DNA from: an uncultured Psychroserpens sp.
GTDB lineage: Bacteria; Bacteroidota; Bacteroidia; Flavobacteriales; Flavobacteriaceae
Direction: 5' to 3'
Assembly: GCF_947501425.1 (NCBI RefSeq)
Contig: NZ_CANMVN010000006.1
Location: 62,001-126,000 of the forward strand
DNA: 64,000 nt
The notes beneath the pieces are model-generated. The model searched no databases, was not told the origin of the DNA, and saw only the letters and a program-made list of their open reading frames with translations. Position 1 is the first letter of the stretch. Each line of letters opens with the position of its first letter. Positions 10,839 through 18,706 of the stretch are shown here, in pieces. The position numbers and the translations under genes were made by a program.

Positions 10839-11093
10839 CTAGTCTTCTACTACATGCAAAACAGGTGTTTTGTTTACCCATTTTCCGTTTTTAGATTCAC
10901 CAAGAATGAGGACGTCTTTAGTAAGTTCATATTCTTTTACTGTACGCATCATTTGCTCTTTGGTATCTCTGTGCAATTTAATTCCAGTGTTCTTTCCTTT
11001 ATTTCTTATTTCGATGTAAAATCCGTCTCTGAATTTTATCGGTCTTGTTGGAGGTCTTCCCATGTATATGTATTTGTAGTAATAGTCTTGCAT
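10839..11093 (-). CDS. Conserved hypothetical basic protein
   Basis: A short soluble protein of 84 residues from the ATG at 11091-11093, or 74 residues if translation starts at MGRPPTRP (11063). It is rich in Lys/Arg, with a compact beta-rich core (IKFRDGFYIEIRNKG) and the segment GIKLHRDTKEQM. I recall similar MGRPP... proteins in flavobacteria, without known function. A TAnnTTTG box lies about 45 bp upstream and a strong terminator lies downstream, so it is an independent unit. It may bind nucleic acid, judging only by charge. Confidence 0.65.
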   Translation of the reverse strand: MQDYYYKYIYMGRPPTRPIKFRDGFYIEIRNKGKNTGIKLHRDTKEQMMRTVKEYELTKDVLILGESKNGKWVNKTPVLHVVED

Positions 11094-11137
11094 ATTAATA
11101 AAAATAAAATCAATATGCAAGAGATTTATATAATATT

Positions 11138-11145
11138 CAAATGTA
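11138..11145 (-). promoter_or_regulatory. Candidate -7 box
   Basis: The minus strand reads TACATTTG, matching TAnnTTTG, about 45 bp upstream of the ATG at 11093. A T-rich stretch sits roughly 20 bp further upstream where a -33 element would be expected. Confidence 0.4.
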
Positions 11146-11260
11146 ATTGTTTTAGGGTCTAAAAACCAGTGATTTACATATCGAAAACTAATCGCTGTAT
11201 AGATGTCTGCTATGACAAAAAGTTTTTATACATTTATTATATCAGAGTTAATCCCTAATT

Positions 11261-12331
11261 ATGGCAGTAAAAAAGAAAAAAAAATCTTATAAAGCTTCAA
11301 ATTTACCTCCTGGAACTATGGCTTACAGAGGTAAGAAGCAAACTTTAGTTACCGATATTGAAATTGTAAACTACAACAAAGATCACTATAAGATTTTTAA
11401 TTCTAATCGTGTCGAGGATGCATTTGATTTTAAGGGTACTGATCATGTGACATGGATCAATATCAATGGACTTAATAATATAAAGGATATTGAAACCGTT
11501 GGTTTGCATTATGATTTACACCCATTAACCCTAGAAGATATAGTTAATACCAGTCAGCGGCCTAAAATTGAAGAATTCGAAAACTATTTATTTGTTGTTT
11601 TTAAAATGCTTTTTATTAAAAATGATGACAACTTACATTATGAGCACGTTAGTTTAATAGTTGGAGAAGACTACGTACTCACTTTTCAGGAAGCCGATGG
11701 GGATGTCTTTAACGATCTGAGAGAACGTTTATCAAATGCTAAAGGCCGTATCAGGACTCAGGGTTCAGATTATTTAATGTATTCAATCATTGATGCTGTA
11801 GTTGATAATTACTTTACAGTTATTGAAGCATTTGGTGATAAGGTAGAGGAATTAGAATCGCTTTTGTTTCAAGCTAAAAATATTGATGATTCTACACCTG
11901 GTCAAATTCAGAATCTGAAACAGGAAATATTGAAAATAAGACGTTCTATATATCCATTGCGAGAGGTGATTAATAGAATGGAAAAAATAGATTGCGCTTT
12001 TATTGAAGAAAAAACACACAGTTACATTAGAGACCTTTATGATCATATTGTCCAGGTAAGTGAATCTGTTGATTTGTATCGCGAAATGATCTGGAGTTTA
12101 ATGGACATGCATATGACAGTGATTAGTAATAAGATGAATGAAATCATGAAAGTTCTTACCATCATAGCGACTATATTTATTCCACTTACGTTTATAGCTG
12201 GTATTTATGGCATGAACTTTAAAAACATACCAGAGTTAGAGGCTGAAAATGGCTATTATTATTTATGGGGAGTCATGCTCATGTTATTCGTTCTAATGTT
12301 AATTTATTTTAGAAGAAAGCGATGGCTTTAA
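11261..12331 (+). CDS. corA: CorA-type magnesium/cobalt transporter
   Basis: A 356-residue CorA homologue. It has a long soluble N-terminal domain (cytoplasmic funnel, ending in the long helix with the KNIDDSTPGQIQNLKQEILKIRR region) and two C-terminal transmembrane helices. The diagnostic selectivity motif YGMNF has G317-M318-N319 at the end of TM1, and the tail FRRKRWL is basic. CorA pentamers carry Mg2+ (also Co2+/Ni2+) across the inner membrane. An unusually Lys-rich start (MAVKKKKKSYK) is visible. It stands alone ahead of the Dps gene. Confidence 0.95.
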   Translation: MAVKKKKKSYKASNLPPGTMAYRGKKQTLVTDIEIVNYNKDHYKIFNSNRVEDAFDFKGTDHVTWININGLNNIKDIETVGLHYDLHPLTLEDIVNTSQRPKIEEFENYLFVVFKMLFIKNDDNLHYEHVSLIVGEDYVLTFQEADGDVFNDLRERLSNAKGRIRTQGSDYLMYSIIDAVVDNYFTVIEAFGDKVEELESLLFQAKNIDDSTPGQIQNLKQEILKIRRSIYPLREVINRMEKIDCAFIEEKTHSYIRDLYDHIVQVSESVDLYREMIWSLMDMHMTVISNKMNEIMKVLTIIATIFIPLTFIAGIYGMNFKNIPELEAENGYYYLWGVMLMLFVLMLIYFRRKRWL

Positions 12332-12451
12332 CATAATTTAAGATAAAAGAATCTTAAAAGGGTTAAACCCTGTTAAATCACTTGACAAATCTCAAATATC
12401 ACATAGTTTAAATAGTGTAATTAATTATTAACACTAAAAAACAAAATAAAA

Positions 12452-12955
12452 ATGAGTTATTTGAATATGCAAGATGAAAAGTTAATCCCAGTAGTAGTTG
12501 AATTAAATGCACTATTAGCTAATTACCATATTTATTACCAAAAATTAAGAAATTTTCACTGGAATATTCTAGGAGAAAACTTCTTCGATCTTCACAATAA
12601 GTTTGAAGAATTATACACCGATGCAAGAACAAAAATTGATGAGATTGCAGAACGTATTCTGACCTTAAGATACCATCCAATGAGTAAATTATCTGATTAT
12701 TTAGAAATTTCAGAAATAAAAGAGGTATCACCACTACAAACAGATAAAGCGATGGTCTCTGAGTTAATTAATGACCATAAGATAATATTACAACAAATGA
12801 GTACTGTTCTTGAAAAAGCAGACAAGGCTAATGACGAAGGAACCATAGATCTTATTGGTGCCTACATTAGAGAGTTGGAAAAATCTAGTTGGATGTTAGA
12901 CGCTTGGACAAAAAAAACGTCAGAAAAGCTTAACCAAAATATCTTGAGCTCTTAA
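12452..12955 (+). CDS. Dps-family ferritin-like protein
   Basis: A 167-residue four-helix ferritin-like protein of Dps type. Ferroxidase ligands are conserved with canonical spacing: His36 (NFHW), His48 (DLHNKF), Asp63 and Glu67 (KIDEIAERI). Dps dodecamers oxidise and store Fe(II) using peroxide and protect DNA during starvation and oxidative stress. There is no Lys-rich N-terminal extension, so direct DNA binding is uncertain. A strong terminator follows. It sits among stress and osmotic genes (CorA, MscS). Confidence 0.92.
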   Translation: MSYLNMQDEKLIPVVVELNALLANYHIYYQKLRNFHWNILGENFFDLHNKFEELYTDARTKIDEIAERILTLRYHPMSKLSDYLEISEIKEVSPLQTDKAMVSELINDHKIILQQMSTVLEKADKANDEGTIDLIGAYIRELEKSSWMLDAWTKKTSEKLNQNILSS

Positions 12956-13023
12956 TTTTAATGTCTCATGAGATTGTAGTGAAATTCGTAAAAGCACTAA
13001 GATCTTAACTATATGAGCTAAAC

Positions 13024-13075
13024 ATATCAAATCAATTTCGTCAAATTTGTACTATTGATTTGATATTGTTTTTTA
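13024..13075 (+). terminator. Intrinsic terminator downstream of the Dps gene
   Basis: A perfect 13-bp inverted repeat (ATATCAAATCAAT / ATTGATTTGATAT) around a 17-nt loop, followed by TG and a T-run. It lies 68 bp after the Dps stop and before the MscS gene. Confidence 0.75.
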
Positions 13076-13117
13076 TATCATATCCTAACCAAATATTAAT
13101 TTAGAAACGACATAAAA

Positions 13118-14020
13118 ATGAAGGAGCAATTAACAACAGCATTTAGCAATCTAACAGATAAATTGTTAGGTTGGTTAGATGCCATCATACAAAACATACC
13201 AAACCTAATACTAGCTGCAATTGTACTAATAAGTGCATATTACATTGCTAAATATGTAAACAAACTTACGCATAGACTTGTATCAAAAAGAGTTAAACAA
13301 GAATCTATTAGTAGTATCATTGCAAGAATTTCTGCTGTAGTTGTAGTACTATTAGGACTATTCCTAGCATTAGGAATCTTAGATCTGAGTAAAACATTAA
13401 CCTCATTATTAACTGGAGCAGGGGTTGCAGGATTAGTAATTGGTCTGGCTTTACAAGGTACATTATCTAACACCATTGCTGGTATTGTAATTTCTTTCAG
13501 AAAAAAAATACAGATTGGAAATTGGGTAGAAACCAATGGATATTCAGGAGAAATTATCGATATCAATCTTAAAGATTTCACGCTTAAAGAAGCAGATAAC
13601 AATATGGTCGTTATTCCAAACAAAATGATACTGGAGAACCCATTGAAGAATTATTCTTTGACAACCAGAATGAGAGTTTTTATCGAATGTGGTGTAGGCT
13701 ACGAATCAGATTTAGAACTTGTGGAACAACTAACTAAAGATACAATTGCCAATACATTCGATCAGATTGAAAATCCAGATGATGTTGAATTCTATTATAC
13801 AGAGTTTGGAGATAGCTCAATCAATTATCTATGTAGATTTTGGATAGATGCGGAAAGCATGCTTGAAAAACTTAAGGCTAAGACCAAAGCAATAATAGAA
13901 ATCAAAAAGGCATACGACAATGAAGGTATCAACATTCCATTCCCAATTCGTACACTTCAGTTTGACAATAAACTGAATGTTAAATCGTCAGACTTACAGG
14001 AAGCCTTTTCAAACAATTAA
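13118..14020 (+). CDS. Small-conductance mechanosensitive channel (MscS family)
   Basis: A 300-residue MscS-type channel. It has three N-terminal transmembrane helices, the Gly/Ala-rich pore helix near 95-130 (LLTGAGVAGLVIGLALQG), and a beta domain starting FRKKIQIGNWVETNGYSGEI, followed by the mixed C-terminal vestibule. Such channels open on hypo-osmotic shock and release solutes from the cytoplasm. At about 30 kDa it is close to E. coli MscS. A second, larger MscS-type gene lies at 18.7-19.9 kb. Confidence 0.94.
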   Translation: MKEQLTTAFSNLTDKLLGWLDAIIQNIPNLILAAIVLISAYYIAKYVNKLTHRLVSKRVKQESISSIIARISAVVVVLLGLFLALGILDLSKTLTSLLTGAGVAGLVIGLALQGTLSNTIAGIVISFRKKIQIGNWVETNGYSGEIIDINLKDFTLKEADNNMVVIPNKMILENPLKNYSLTTRMRVFIECGVGYESDLELVEQLTKDTIANTFDQIENPDDVEFYYTEFGDSSINYLCRFWIDAESMLEKLKAKTKAIIEIKKAYDNEGINIPFPIRTLQFDNKLNVKSSDLQEAFSNN

Positions 14021-14029
14021 AAATAAGTC

Positions 14030-14125
14030 CATTAGTTGCCTAATTCTAAGTACAAGAGTGCTTAGGGGTGGATACTAATGCCTAATTCAGAAGGCTGAAC
14101 GTCAGTCGTTCTAATCACTAATCTT
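14030..14125 (+). other. Structured, repeat-bearing leader upstream of the DUF1328 gene
   Basis: This non-coding stretch contains three short hairpins: CTAAGTAC/GTGCTTAG with loop AAGA; GCC/GGC around TAATTCAGAA; GAACG/CGTTC around TCAGT. It also has two copies of GCCTAATTC about 40 nt apart. The density of paired elements is unusual for this AT-rich genome. It could be a 5' UTR regulatory structure or the 3' end of the MscS transcript. No known RNA family is recognised. Confidence 0.35.
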
Positions 14126-14138
14126 AAAAATAAAAATC

Positions 14139-14300
14139 ATGTTACGTTGGACAATCACATTTATAATAATCGCATTAATCGCCGGAATCCTAGGATTTGG
14201 TGGAATAGCTGGAGCATCAGCAGGAATAGCTAAAATATGCTTCTACATTTTTATCATACTATTTGTACTATCACTATTAAAGGGATTAGTAAAGAAATAG
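14139..14300 (+). CDS. DUF1328 / YtjA-like small membrane protein
   Basis: A 53-residue protein, [20 protein letters not shown]..., with two hydrophobic helices separated by a Gly/Ala-rich turn ([12 protein letters not shown]) and ending GLVKK. This is the pattern of the DUF1328 (YtjA) family of tiny inner-membrane proteins. Function is unknown; relatives are often stress-associated. It is followed by two acidic lipoprotein genes on the same strand, probably one stress operon, and preceded by a structured leader. Confidence 0.85.
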   Translation: MLRWTITFIIIALIAGILGFGGIAGASAGIAKICFYIFIILFVLSLLKGLVKK

Positions 14301-14343
14301 ATATCGACACTAAAAAATTATTAACCAATAAACATTTAAAGAC

Positions 14344-14514
14344 ATGAAAAAATTAACATACATATTTATCGCATTATTTAGTCTCAGTTTACTTACAACA
14401 AGCTGTAGAGAAGAAAAATCTACTGAAGAAAAAGTTGAAGATGTTGTAGATGATGCTGGAGATGCAGTTGAAGATGCAGCAGATGACATCGAAGATGCAG
14501 TAGATAGTAAATAA
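14344..14514 (+). CDS. Small acidic lipoprotein, tandem copy 1
   Basis: A 56-residue protein. It has a lipoprotein signal (MKKLTYIFIALFSLSLLTTSC) with Cys21 as the lipidation site, then REEKSTEEKVEDVVDDAG and an Ala/Asp-rich repeat (AVEDAADDIEDAV) predicted to form an amphipathic helix. It resembles YtjA-linked stress lipoproteins only by composition. The next gene, 9 bp downstream, encodes a clear paralogue (shared SC/NCREEK..EEKVE core), so this is a local duplication. Confidence 0.8.
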   Translation: MKKLTYIFIALFSLSLLTTSCREEKSTEEKVEDVVDDAGDAVEDAADDIEDAVDSK

Positions 14515-14522
14515 AAAAAGTC

Positions 14523-14738
14523 ATGAAGAATATAATTAAGATATGCCTAATCGTATTTACACTAAGTATTGTATTTACGAACTGTAGAGAGGAAAAAACA
14601 CCTGAGGAAAAAGTTGAAGCTGCACTTAATGATGTTGGAGAAGATCTGGAAGATGCTGCCGATGATGTTAAAGATGCTGCAGAAGACTTAAAAGATGAAA
14701 TAGAAGAAGTCAAAGAAGAGTCGGGTGATAACCAATAA
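14523..14738 (+). CDS. Small acidic lipoprotein, tandem copy 2
   Basis: A 71-residue paralogue of the preceding gene. It has a lipoprotein signal ending FTNC (Cys21), the CREEKTPEEKVE segment, and a longer Ala/Asp/Glu/Lys heptad-like helix (DLEDAADDVKDAAEDL) with an acidic tail. It is probably an outer-membrane lipoprotein facing the periplasm. It is 9 bp behind copy 1 and presumably co-transcribed. A short terminator-like hairpin overlaps its stop region. Confidence 0.8.
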   Translation: MKNIIKICLIVFTLSIVFTNCREEKTPEEKVEAALNDVGEDLEDAADDVKDAAEDLKDEIEEVKEESGDNQ

Positions 14739-14758
14739 TTAGATCGTCTAATTATTTT
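14737..14758 (+). terminator. Short terminator-like hairpin
   Basis: AATTAGA, loop TCG, TCTAATT, then ATTTT, immediately behind the second acidic lipoprotein gene. The stem is only 7 bp and AT-rich, so efficiency is doubtful. Confidence 0.4.
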
Positions 14759-14792
14759 AAAATTATGATAACCATTAAATAACAGAACAAAA

Positions 14793-15338
14793 ATGAAACA
14801 TTTAATATATGTATTTTCTTTACTAATGATTACTGGAGCTTATGCTCAAAATAAACCAGTTGACAGAGTAAAAGAAACCAAAGTAAAAACGGTAAAAGTC
14901 AATAAAGATGGCGAAATCGTCGAAAACAAAGTAAAAATAGTAACCACAAAAGAACAGGAAGTCAAAACCGATCCTGATTATAAAGGCACAATTGATGCGC
15001 CAAGAGTGTTTCCTAAAGTAAAAGTCACTAAGGAAATTAGTATCGATAATGATAGAGATCCATTTTATGATTCAAAGGATACTATGATGTATTACAATAA
15101 AAGTGATAACAGATTTGCTTTTAAATCCAATGATAAAGGCTTTATAATATTTGAGGAAAATGAAAAACCTTTCGGTTTAGCCATTCAATCCACTAACAAA
15201 CAATATTATTTGTTAGATCTAAATACAAATTCTGGTGTTGGATATTTCGATAAAAAAGGAAACTTTATAGTGGAATACTATAATAAAGACACAGGAATGA
15301 TGATTGTTGAAGCTTTTGAAGTCAGTTCAGAATTCTAA
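14793..15338 (+). CDS. Secreted hypothetical protein
   Basis: A 181-residue protein with a Sec signal peptide (MKHLIYVFSLLMITGAYAQ, cleavage after Ala-Gln expected). A Lys/Val-rich region with alternating charges (KETKVKTVKVNKDGEIV) follows, then a beta-rich C-terminal half with FGLAIQSTNKQYYLLDLN and GYFDKKGNFIVEYY. No domain is recognised. It probably resides in the periplasm or is exported. The gene ends at a clear intrinsic terminator and may close the stress-gene group begun by the DUF1328 gene. Confidence 0.75.
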   Translation: MKHLIYVFSLLMITGAYAQNKPVDRVKETKVKTVKVNKDGEIVENKVKIVTTKEQEVKTDPDYKGTIDAPRVFPKVKVTKEISIDNDRDPFYDSKDTMMYYNKSDNRFAFKSNDKGFIIFEENEKPFGLAIQSTNKQYYLLDLNTNSGVGYFDKKGNFIVEYYNKDTGMMIVEAFEVSSEF

Positions 15339-15356
15339 ATCATTTAAGGTTAAGAT

Positions 15357-15391
15357 AAAAAAAGTCTCGAGTACTCTCGGGACTTTTTTTT
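15357..15391 (+). terminator. Intrinsic terminator
   Basis: GTCTCGAG, loop TACT, CTCGGGAC (one G-U pair), flanked by an A-run before and an 8-T run after. It closes the secreted-protein gene ending at 15338. Confidence 0.85.
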
Positions 15392-15418
15392 GTATTTTTA
15401 GGCTGAAAACACACATCA

Positions 15419-16099
15419 ATGGCAACTCCAAAATTCACGAAGGACATACTAAACTTCTTTAAAAAATTAGAAAAGAACAATGATAGAGATTGGTTTAACG
15501 CGCATAAAAAAGAGTTCAAAGACAACGAATCTAAAGCAAAGGAAGCCTATCAGTATATTTTTGACCAGTTAAATAAGCACGATATCATAGATAGGTTTAA
15601 ACTGTTTAGAATTTATAGAGACGTCCGATTTTCGAAGAATAAGTTGCCTTATAAAACTCATTTTGGCGGATCTTTCAGTAGAAAAAAACCTGAGCTAAGA
15701 GGTGGCTATTATGTGCATATTCAACCTAATAACGAATCGTTTATAGCTACTGGATTCTGGGAGCCAAATAAAGATGATCTTCTCAGAATACGACGAGAAT
15801 TTGAACAGGATGATGAGGAGATCAGAGCCATAATCAATGATAAAACATTTAAATCTGTTTGGGGAGAATTTGTGGGTGAGGAATTAAAAACTGCACCTAG
15901 AGATTTTGATAAAGAACATCCTGCTATAGATCTCATTAGAAAAAAACAATACATATTTGTTAAGAAATATACAGATAAAGACGTAATAAGTGATGGCTTT
16001 TTAGATGATGTAAATGCCTCTTTTAAAGCGATACGACCATTTTTTGACTATATGAGTGATGTGCTTACCACAAATTTAAATGGTGAATCTATAATTTAA
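15419..16099 (+). CDS. DUF2461 family protein
   Basis: A 226-residue soluble protein matching the DUF2461 (TIGR02453) pattern: FFKKLEKNNDRDWFNAHKKEF near the start, RIYRDVRFSKNKLPYKTHFG (about 60-80), GGYYVHIQPN, and the ATGFWEP segment. The family is widespread in Bacteroidetes, cytoplasmic and of unknown function. It is convergent with the next gene, with 3 bp between stops. There is no signal peptide. Confidence 0.88.
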   Translation: MATPKFTKDILNFFKKLEKNNDRDWFNAHKKEFKDNESKAKEAYQYIFDQLNKHDIIDRFKLFRIYRDVRFSKNKLPYKTHFGGSFSRKKPELRGGYYVHIQPNNESFIATGFWEPNKDDLLRIRREFEQDDEEIRAIINDKTFKSVWGEFVGEELKTAPRDFDKEHPAIDLIRKKQYIFVKKYTDKDVISDGFLDDVNASFKAIRPFFDYMSDVLTTNLNGESII

Positions 16100-16102
16100 G
16101 CA

Positions 16103-16516
16103 TTATACAGCCTTGGCAACAGGTAATTGGAATAGCTGAATATTACTTACTAAGCGTTCTTTAACAATATTCATCATCCGTTTATTAAGCGCAGACGAGT
16201 TTTGAATATACAGCTGATATTCTTCAATAGTAAATTGTCCGATAATCATTCCTTTAACCGAATTTCTAAACTTCATATCCTTATGAATGGCGTTTTCAAT
16301 ATAGGCCATTTGTTTTTGTAACGACAGGTCATAAAATACATTCTTGCGTTTAGCAATATAATTTCTAAATACCAACGTTAATAGATGGTTTTGCATTTTT
16401 ATAATAGGACGTAATGTTGCATTTTGAAAGCATTCATCAGCACTCATATCATCATTTACTTGTGCACTTGCAATCGTAGGACGTATGGACTTTAGGTTTG
16501 TAGATCGATCATTCAT
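16103..16516 (-). CDS. Conserved flavobacterial hypothetical protein
   Basis: A 137-residue soluble, mostly helical protein. It carries the segment FQNATLRPIIKMQNHLL and a conserved-looking C-terminal core, KGMIIGQFTIEEYQLYIQNS. I recall relatives in flavobacteria mislabelled 'glyoxalase', but no vicinal-oxygen-chelate metal ligands are apparent, so I do not accept that label. Function unknown. It is convergent with the DUF2461 gene. Confidence 0.7.
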   Translation of the reverse strand: MNDRSTNLKSIRPTIASAQVNDDMSADECFQNATLRPIIKMQNHLLTLVFRNYIAKRKNVFYDLSLQKQMAYIENAIHKDMKFRNSVKGMIIGQFTIEEYQLYIQNSSALNKRMMNIVKERLVSNIQLFQLPVAKAV

Positions 16517-16666
16517 GGCTTTAAATTTTATTAAAAATAGAAATAAACAGCAGGTGAAACTGAGCCATCATTATATGTTGTCAACGACGTTATTAACAAA
16601 TCAATCATAGCAATCTATTTTCTTAATCTTTTGAAATACTATTTTTTATTTGAAACCATAAACATT

Positions 16667-16674
16667 TACCTTTG
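16667..16674 (+). promoter_or_regulatory. Candidate -7 box for the DUF72 gene
   Basis: TACCTTTG matches TAnnTTTG and lies 14 bp before the ATG, implying a very short leader. A TTTG lies about 15 bp upstream, slightly closer than the usual -33 spacing. Confidence 0.5.
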
Positions 16675-16688
16675 ATAAAAACAAGATT

Positions 16689-17573
16689 ATGAAATTTGGA
16701 AGCGTCGATAATCCACAAGATTTAGATTTAAGTTTGCCACAAGACCATATAGATACTGCTAGAGTCTTAACTAAGGTCAAAGATGATAATGTTCCTGAAA
16801 TCTATGTTGGATGTGCAAAGTGGAATAAAGCAGACCTAAAAGGGTTTTATCCCAGAGGTACAAAAGATGAATTGACTTACTATTCCAGACAATTCAACTC
16901 TATAGAACTCAATGCCACATTTTATAGAATTTTTCCTGCGGAACAATTTTCAACCTGGTATGATAAAACTCCAGAAGGTTTTAAATTTTTTCCAAAGCTC
17001 AACCAGGAAATTAGTCATTGGAAGCGACTTAACGATGTGAAAGCTGTGGTTGATAATTATCTCGATAATGCGATTCATCTTAAAGAAAAACTCGGAACAA
17101 TCTTTTTACAAATGCATTCAAACTTTGCTCCTAAAGATTTTGATAGAGTTGTACATTTTGTCGAACATTGGCCCAAAGAAATTGCTTTGGCTATAGAGTT
17201 CAGACATACAAATTGGTACAACGATGAAGCTGTTGCTAATCAATTATACGACTTGCTCGAGCAACATAATATTTCTAATGTTATAGTAGATACTGCAGGT
17301 AGGAGAGACCTAATGCATATGAGACTTACAAATCCAACTGCTTTTGTTCGTTATGTTGGTGCTAATCATGAAAGCGATTATACACGTTTAGATGATTGGG
17401 TAGTGAGACTAAAAGAATGGAAAACGCAAGGTATAAAAGAGATCGATTTTTTTATTCATCAAAATATAGAAAAAGAATCTCCTTTGTTATCTGCTTACTT
17501 TATCAAAAAGCTCAATGACGAATTGGGCTACGATCTAAAGATTCCTAATGAGGATAATAACACCTTATTTTAA
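16689..17573 (+). CDS. DUF72 domain protein (YecE-like)
   Basis: A 294-residue TIM-barrel-like DUF72 protein. The family start IYVGCAKWNKADLKGFYP is near residue 38, NSIELNATFYR near 75 and FFPKLNQEISH near 100, with AIEFRHTNWY in the middle. YecE homologues have no agreed biochemical role. The gene is preceded by a good -7 box and ends convergently with the dioxygenase-like gene, with 4 bp overlapping. Confidence 0.9.
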   Translation: MKFGSVDNPQDLDLSLPQDHIDTARVLTKVKDDNVPEIYVGCAKWNKADLKGFYPRGTKDELTYYSRQFNSIELNATFYRIFPAEQFSTWYDKTPEGFKFFPKLNQEISHWKRLNDVKAVVDNYLDNAIHLKEKLGTIFLQMHSNFAPKDFDRVVHFVEHWPKEIALAIEFRHTNWYNDEAVANQLYDLLEQHNISNVIVDTAGRRDLMHMRLTNPTAFVRYVGANHESDYTRLDDWVVRLKEWKTQGIKEIDFFIHQNIEKESPLLSAYFIKKLNDELGYDLKIPNEDNNTLF

Positions 17574-18184
17574 TAATTAGGAATATTTAAACCCAAAATA
17601 ATATCTCGTCGTGCTATTTTAAAATCACCATTTTTTTTAAGGTGAATAACTCCAGAACCTCCTCTTGGCTTAGCTCTGTTTAAAATATTTGGTGTAATGT
17701 TTGGGTCGTCTGCAAAATAAAAATCTTCTATGTAATATGCATTGACCTCAGGTTCTTTAACTGTGATATGAATATGCTGAGGAATCGTAGAGTTTGGGTA
17801 AGATGCTGGTCTGGTGGTGTAAAATTCATAGTGGCCTTTAGCGTCTGTTTTTAACCATGTTCTTAAATAACCATGTCGTTTTTCCCAACCTTTTGAAGAT
17901 GGTCTATTGGGATAGCGACCAGTGTGATCAGTATGATAGATATAGAGTATTACATTTTCCGCAGGTGTTTTTGCATCATTTTTGTAAACTGTGCCACTAA
18001 TCCAGATTTTATCAGGTCGTTTGTTAAAGCCAACAATCGTGTCTGTTGCTTTTAATAACCTATCGCCATAATTATTTACAGCCTCACAGCCTTCACATGG
18101 TCCTCCTACTAATTTGCTTTGCGATTGCGCACAGGATGACACTAATAATGTTGTGCTCATCACCAGAGTAATAAGATATTTCAT
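17570..18184 (-). CDS. Intradiol ring-cleavage dioxygenase-like lipoprotein
   Basis: A 204-residue protein with a lipoprotein signal (LVSSC, Cys18). It has a protocatechuate/catechol 1,2-dioxygenase-type beta fold: ISGTVYKNDAKTPAENV, then ADHTGRY-like HTDHTGRYPN (Tyr ligand), GHYEFYTTRPASYP (second Tyr region) and IPQHIHITV (the two His ligands). Intradiol enzymes use Fe(III) to cleave catechols. This short exported form, lacking the N-terminal dimerisation domain, has an unproven substrate. It is convergent with the DUF72 gene. Confidence 0.82.
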   Translation of the reverse strand: MKYLITLVMSTTLLVSSCAQSQSKLVGGPCEGCEAVNNYGDRLLKATDTIVGFNKRPDKIWISGTVYKNDAKTPAENVILYIYHTDHTGRYPNRPSSKGWEKRHGYLRTWLKTDAKGHYEFYTTRPASYPNSTIPQHIHITVKEPEVNAYYIEDFYFADDPNITPNILNRAKPRGGSGVIHLKKNGDFKIARRDIILGLNIPNY

Positions 18185-18268
18185 AATGCATTGATTTAGT
18201 CTATTAAATGTACCAATCAGACGATAGTTTACAGACGGATTAAGAAAAGTTTAGAAAAAGATTAACAA

Positions 18269-18276
18269 TAGATTTG
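18269..18276 (+). promoter_or_regulatory. Candidate -7 box for the thioesterase gene
   Basis: TAGATTTG matches TAnnTTTG, about 40 bp before the ATG at 18317. A TTTAG stretch roughly 17-20 bp upstream could be a weak -33 element. Confidence 0.45.
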
Positions 18277-18316
18277 TATGTTTTACGAATTAATGCTAAT
18301 CTTTACATAAAAAACG

Positions 18317-18706
18317 ATGAGATTCCACACACGTAAATGGGTAAAACCCGAAGACCTTAATCCTAATCAAACACTTTTTGGAGGTAAACTTTTATCATGG
18401 ATAGATGAAGAAGCTGCATTGTATACTATTATACAGCTTGAAAATTCTAGGGTCGTTACAAAATATATATCTGAAATCAATTTCATGTCTTCAGCAAAAC
18501 AAGGTGATATTGTTGAGATCGGTATTGAAGTCATCAAATTTGGTAAATCCTCATTAACATTGAAGTGTGAGGCCAGAAATAAAATGACCAGAGAAACCAT
18601 TCTTACAGTAGATCATATTATTATGGTCAACCTTGGAAAAGATGGCAAACCTAAGCCTCATGGTAAGACAGAAATAGAATTTGTAAAAGATAGATTAGAC
18701 GATTAA
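18317..18706 (+). CDS. Acyl-CoA thioesterase (hotdog fold, YciA-like)
   Basis: A 129-residue single hotdog-domain protein. It has NPNQTLFGGKLLSWIDEEAA (a canonical acyl-CoA thioesterase helix region with the catalytic Asp) and INFMSSAKQGDIVEI in the following strand. It hydrolyses acyl-CoA to free fatty acid and CoA; the preferred chain length is unknown. Cytoplasmic. It ends one base from the stop of the convergent MscS-like gene. Confidence 0.9.
   Translation: MRFHTRKWVKPEDLNPNQTLFGGKLLSWIDEEAALYTIIQLENSRVVTKYISEINFMSSAKQGDIVEIGIEVIKFGKSSLTLKCEARNKMTRETILTVDHIIMVNLGKDGKPKPHGKTEIEFVKDRLDD

Noticed and set aside
16103-16516. Glyoxalase label for the 137-aa protein
   Set aside because: No glyoxalase metal ligands or fold pattern are visible; the label appears to be inherited from weak annotation.
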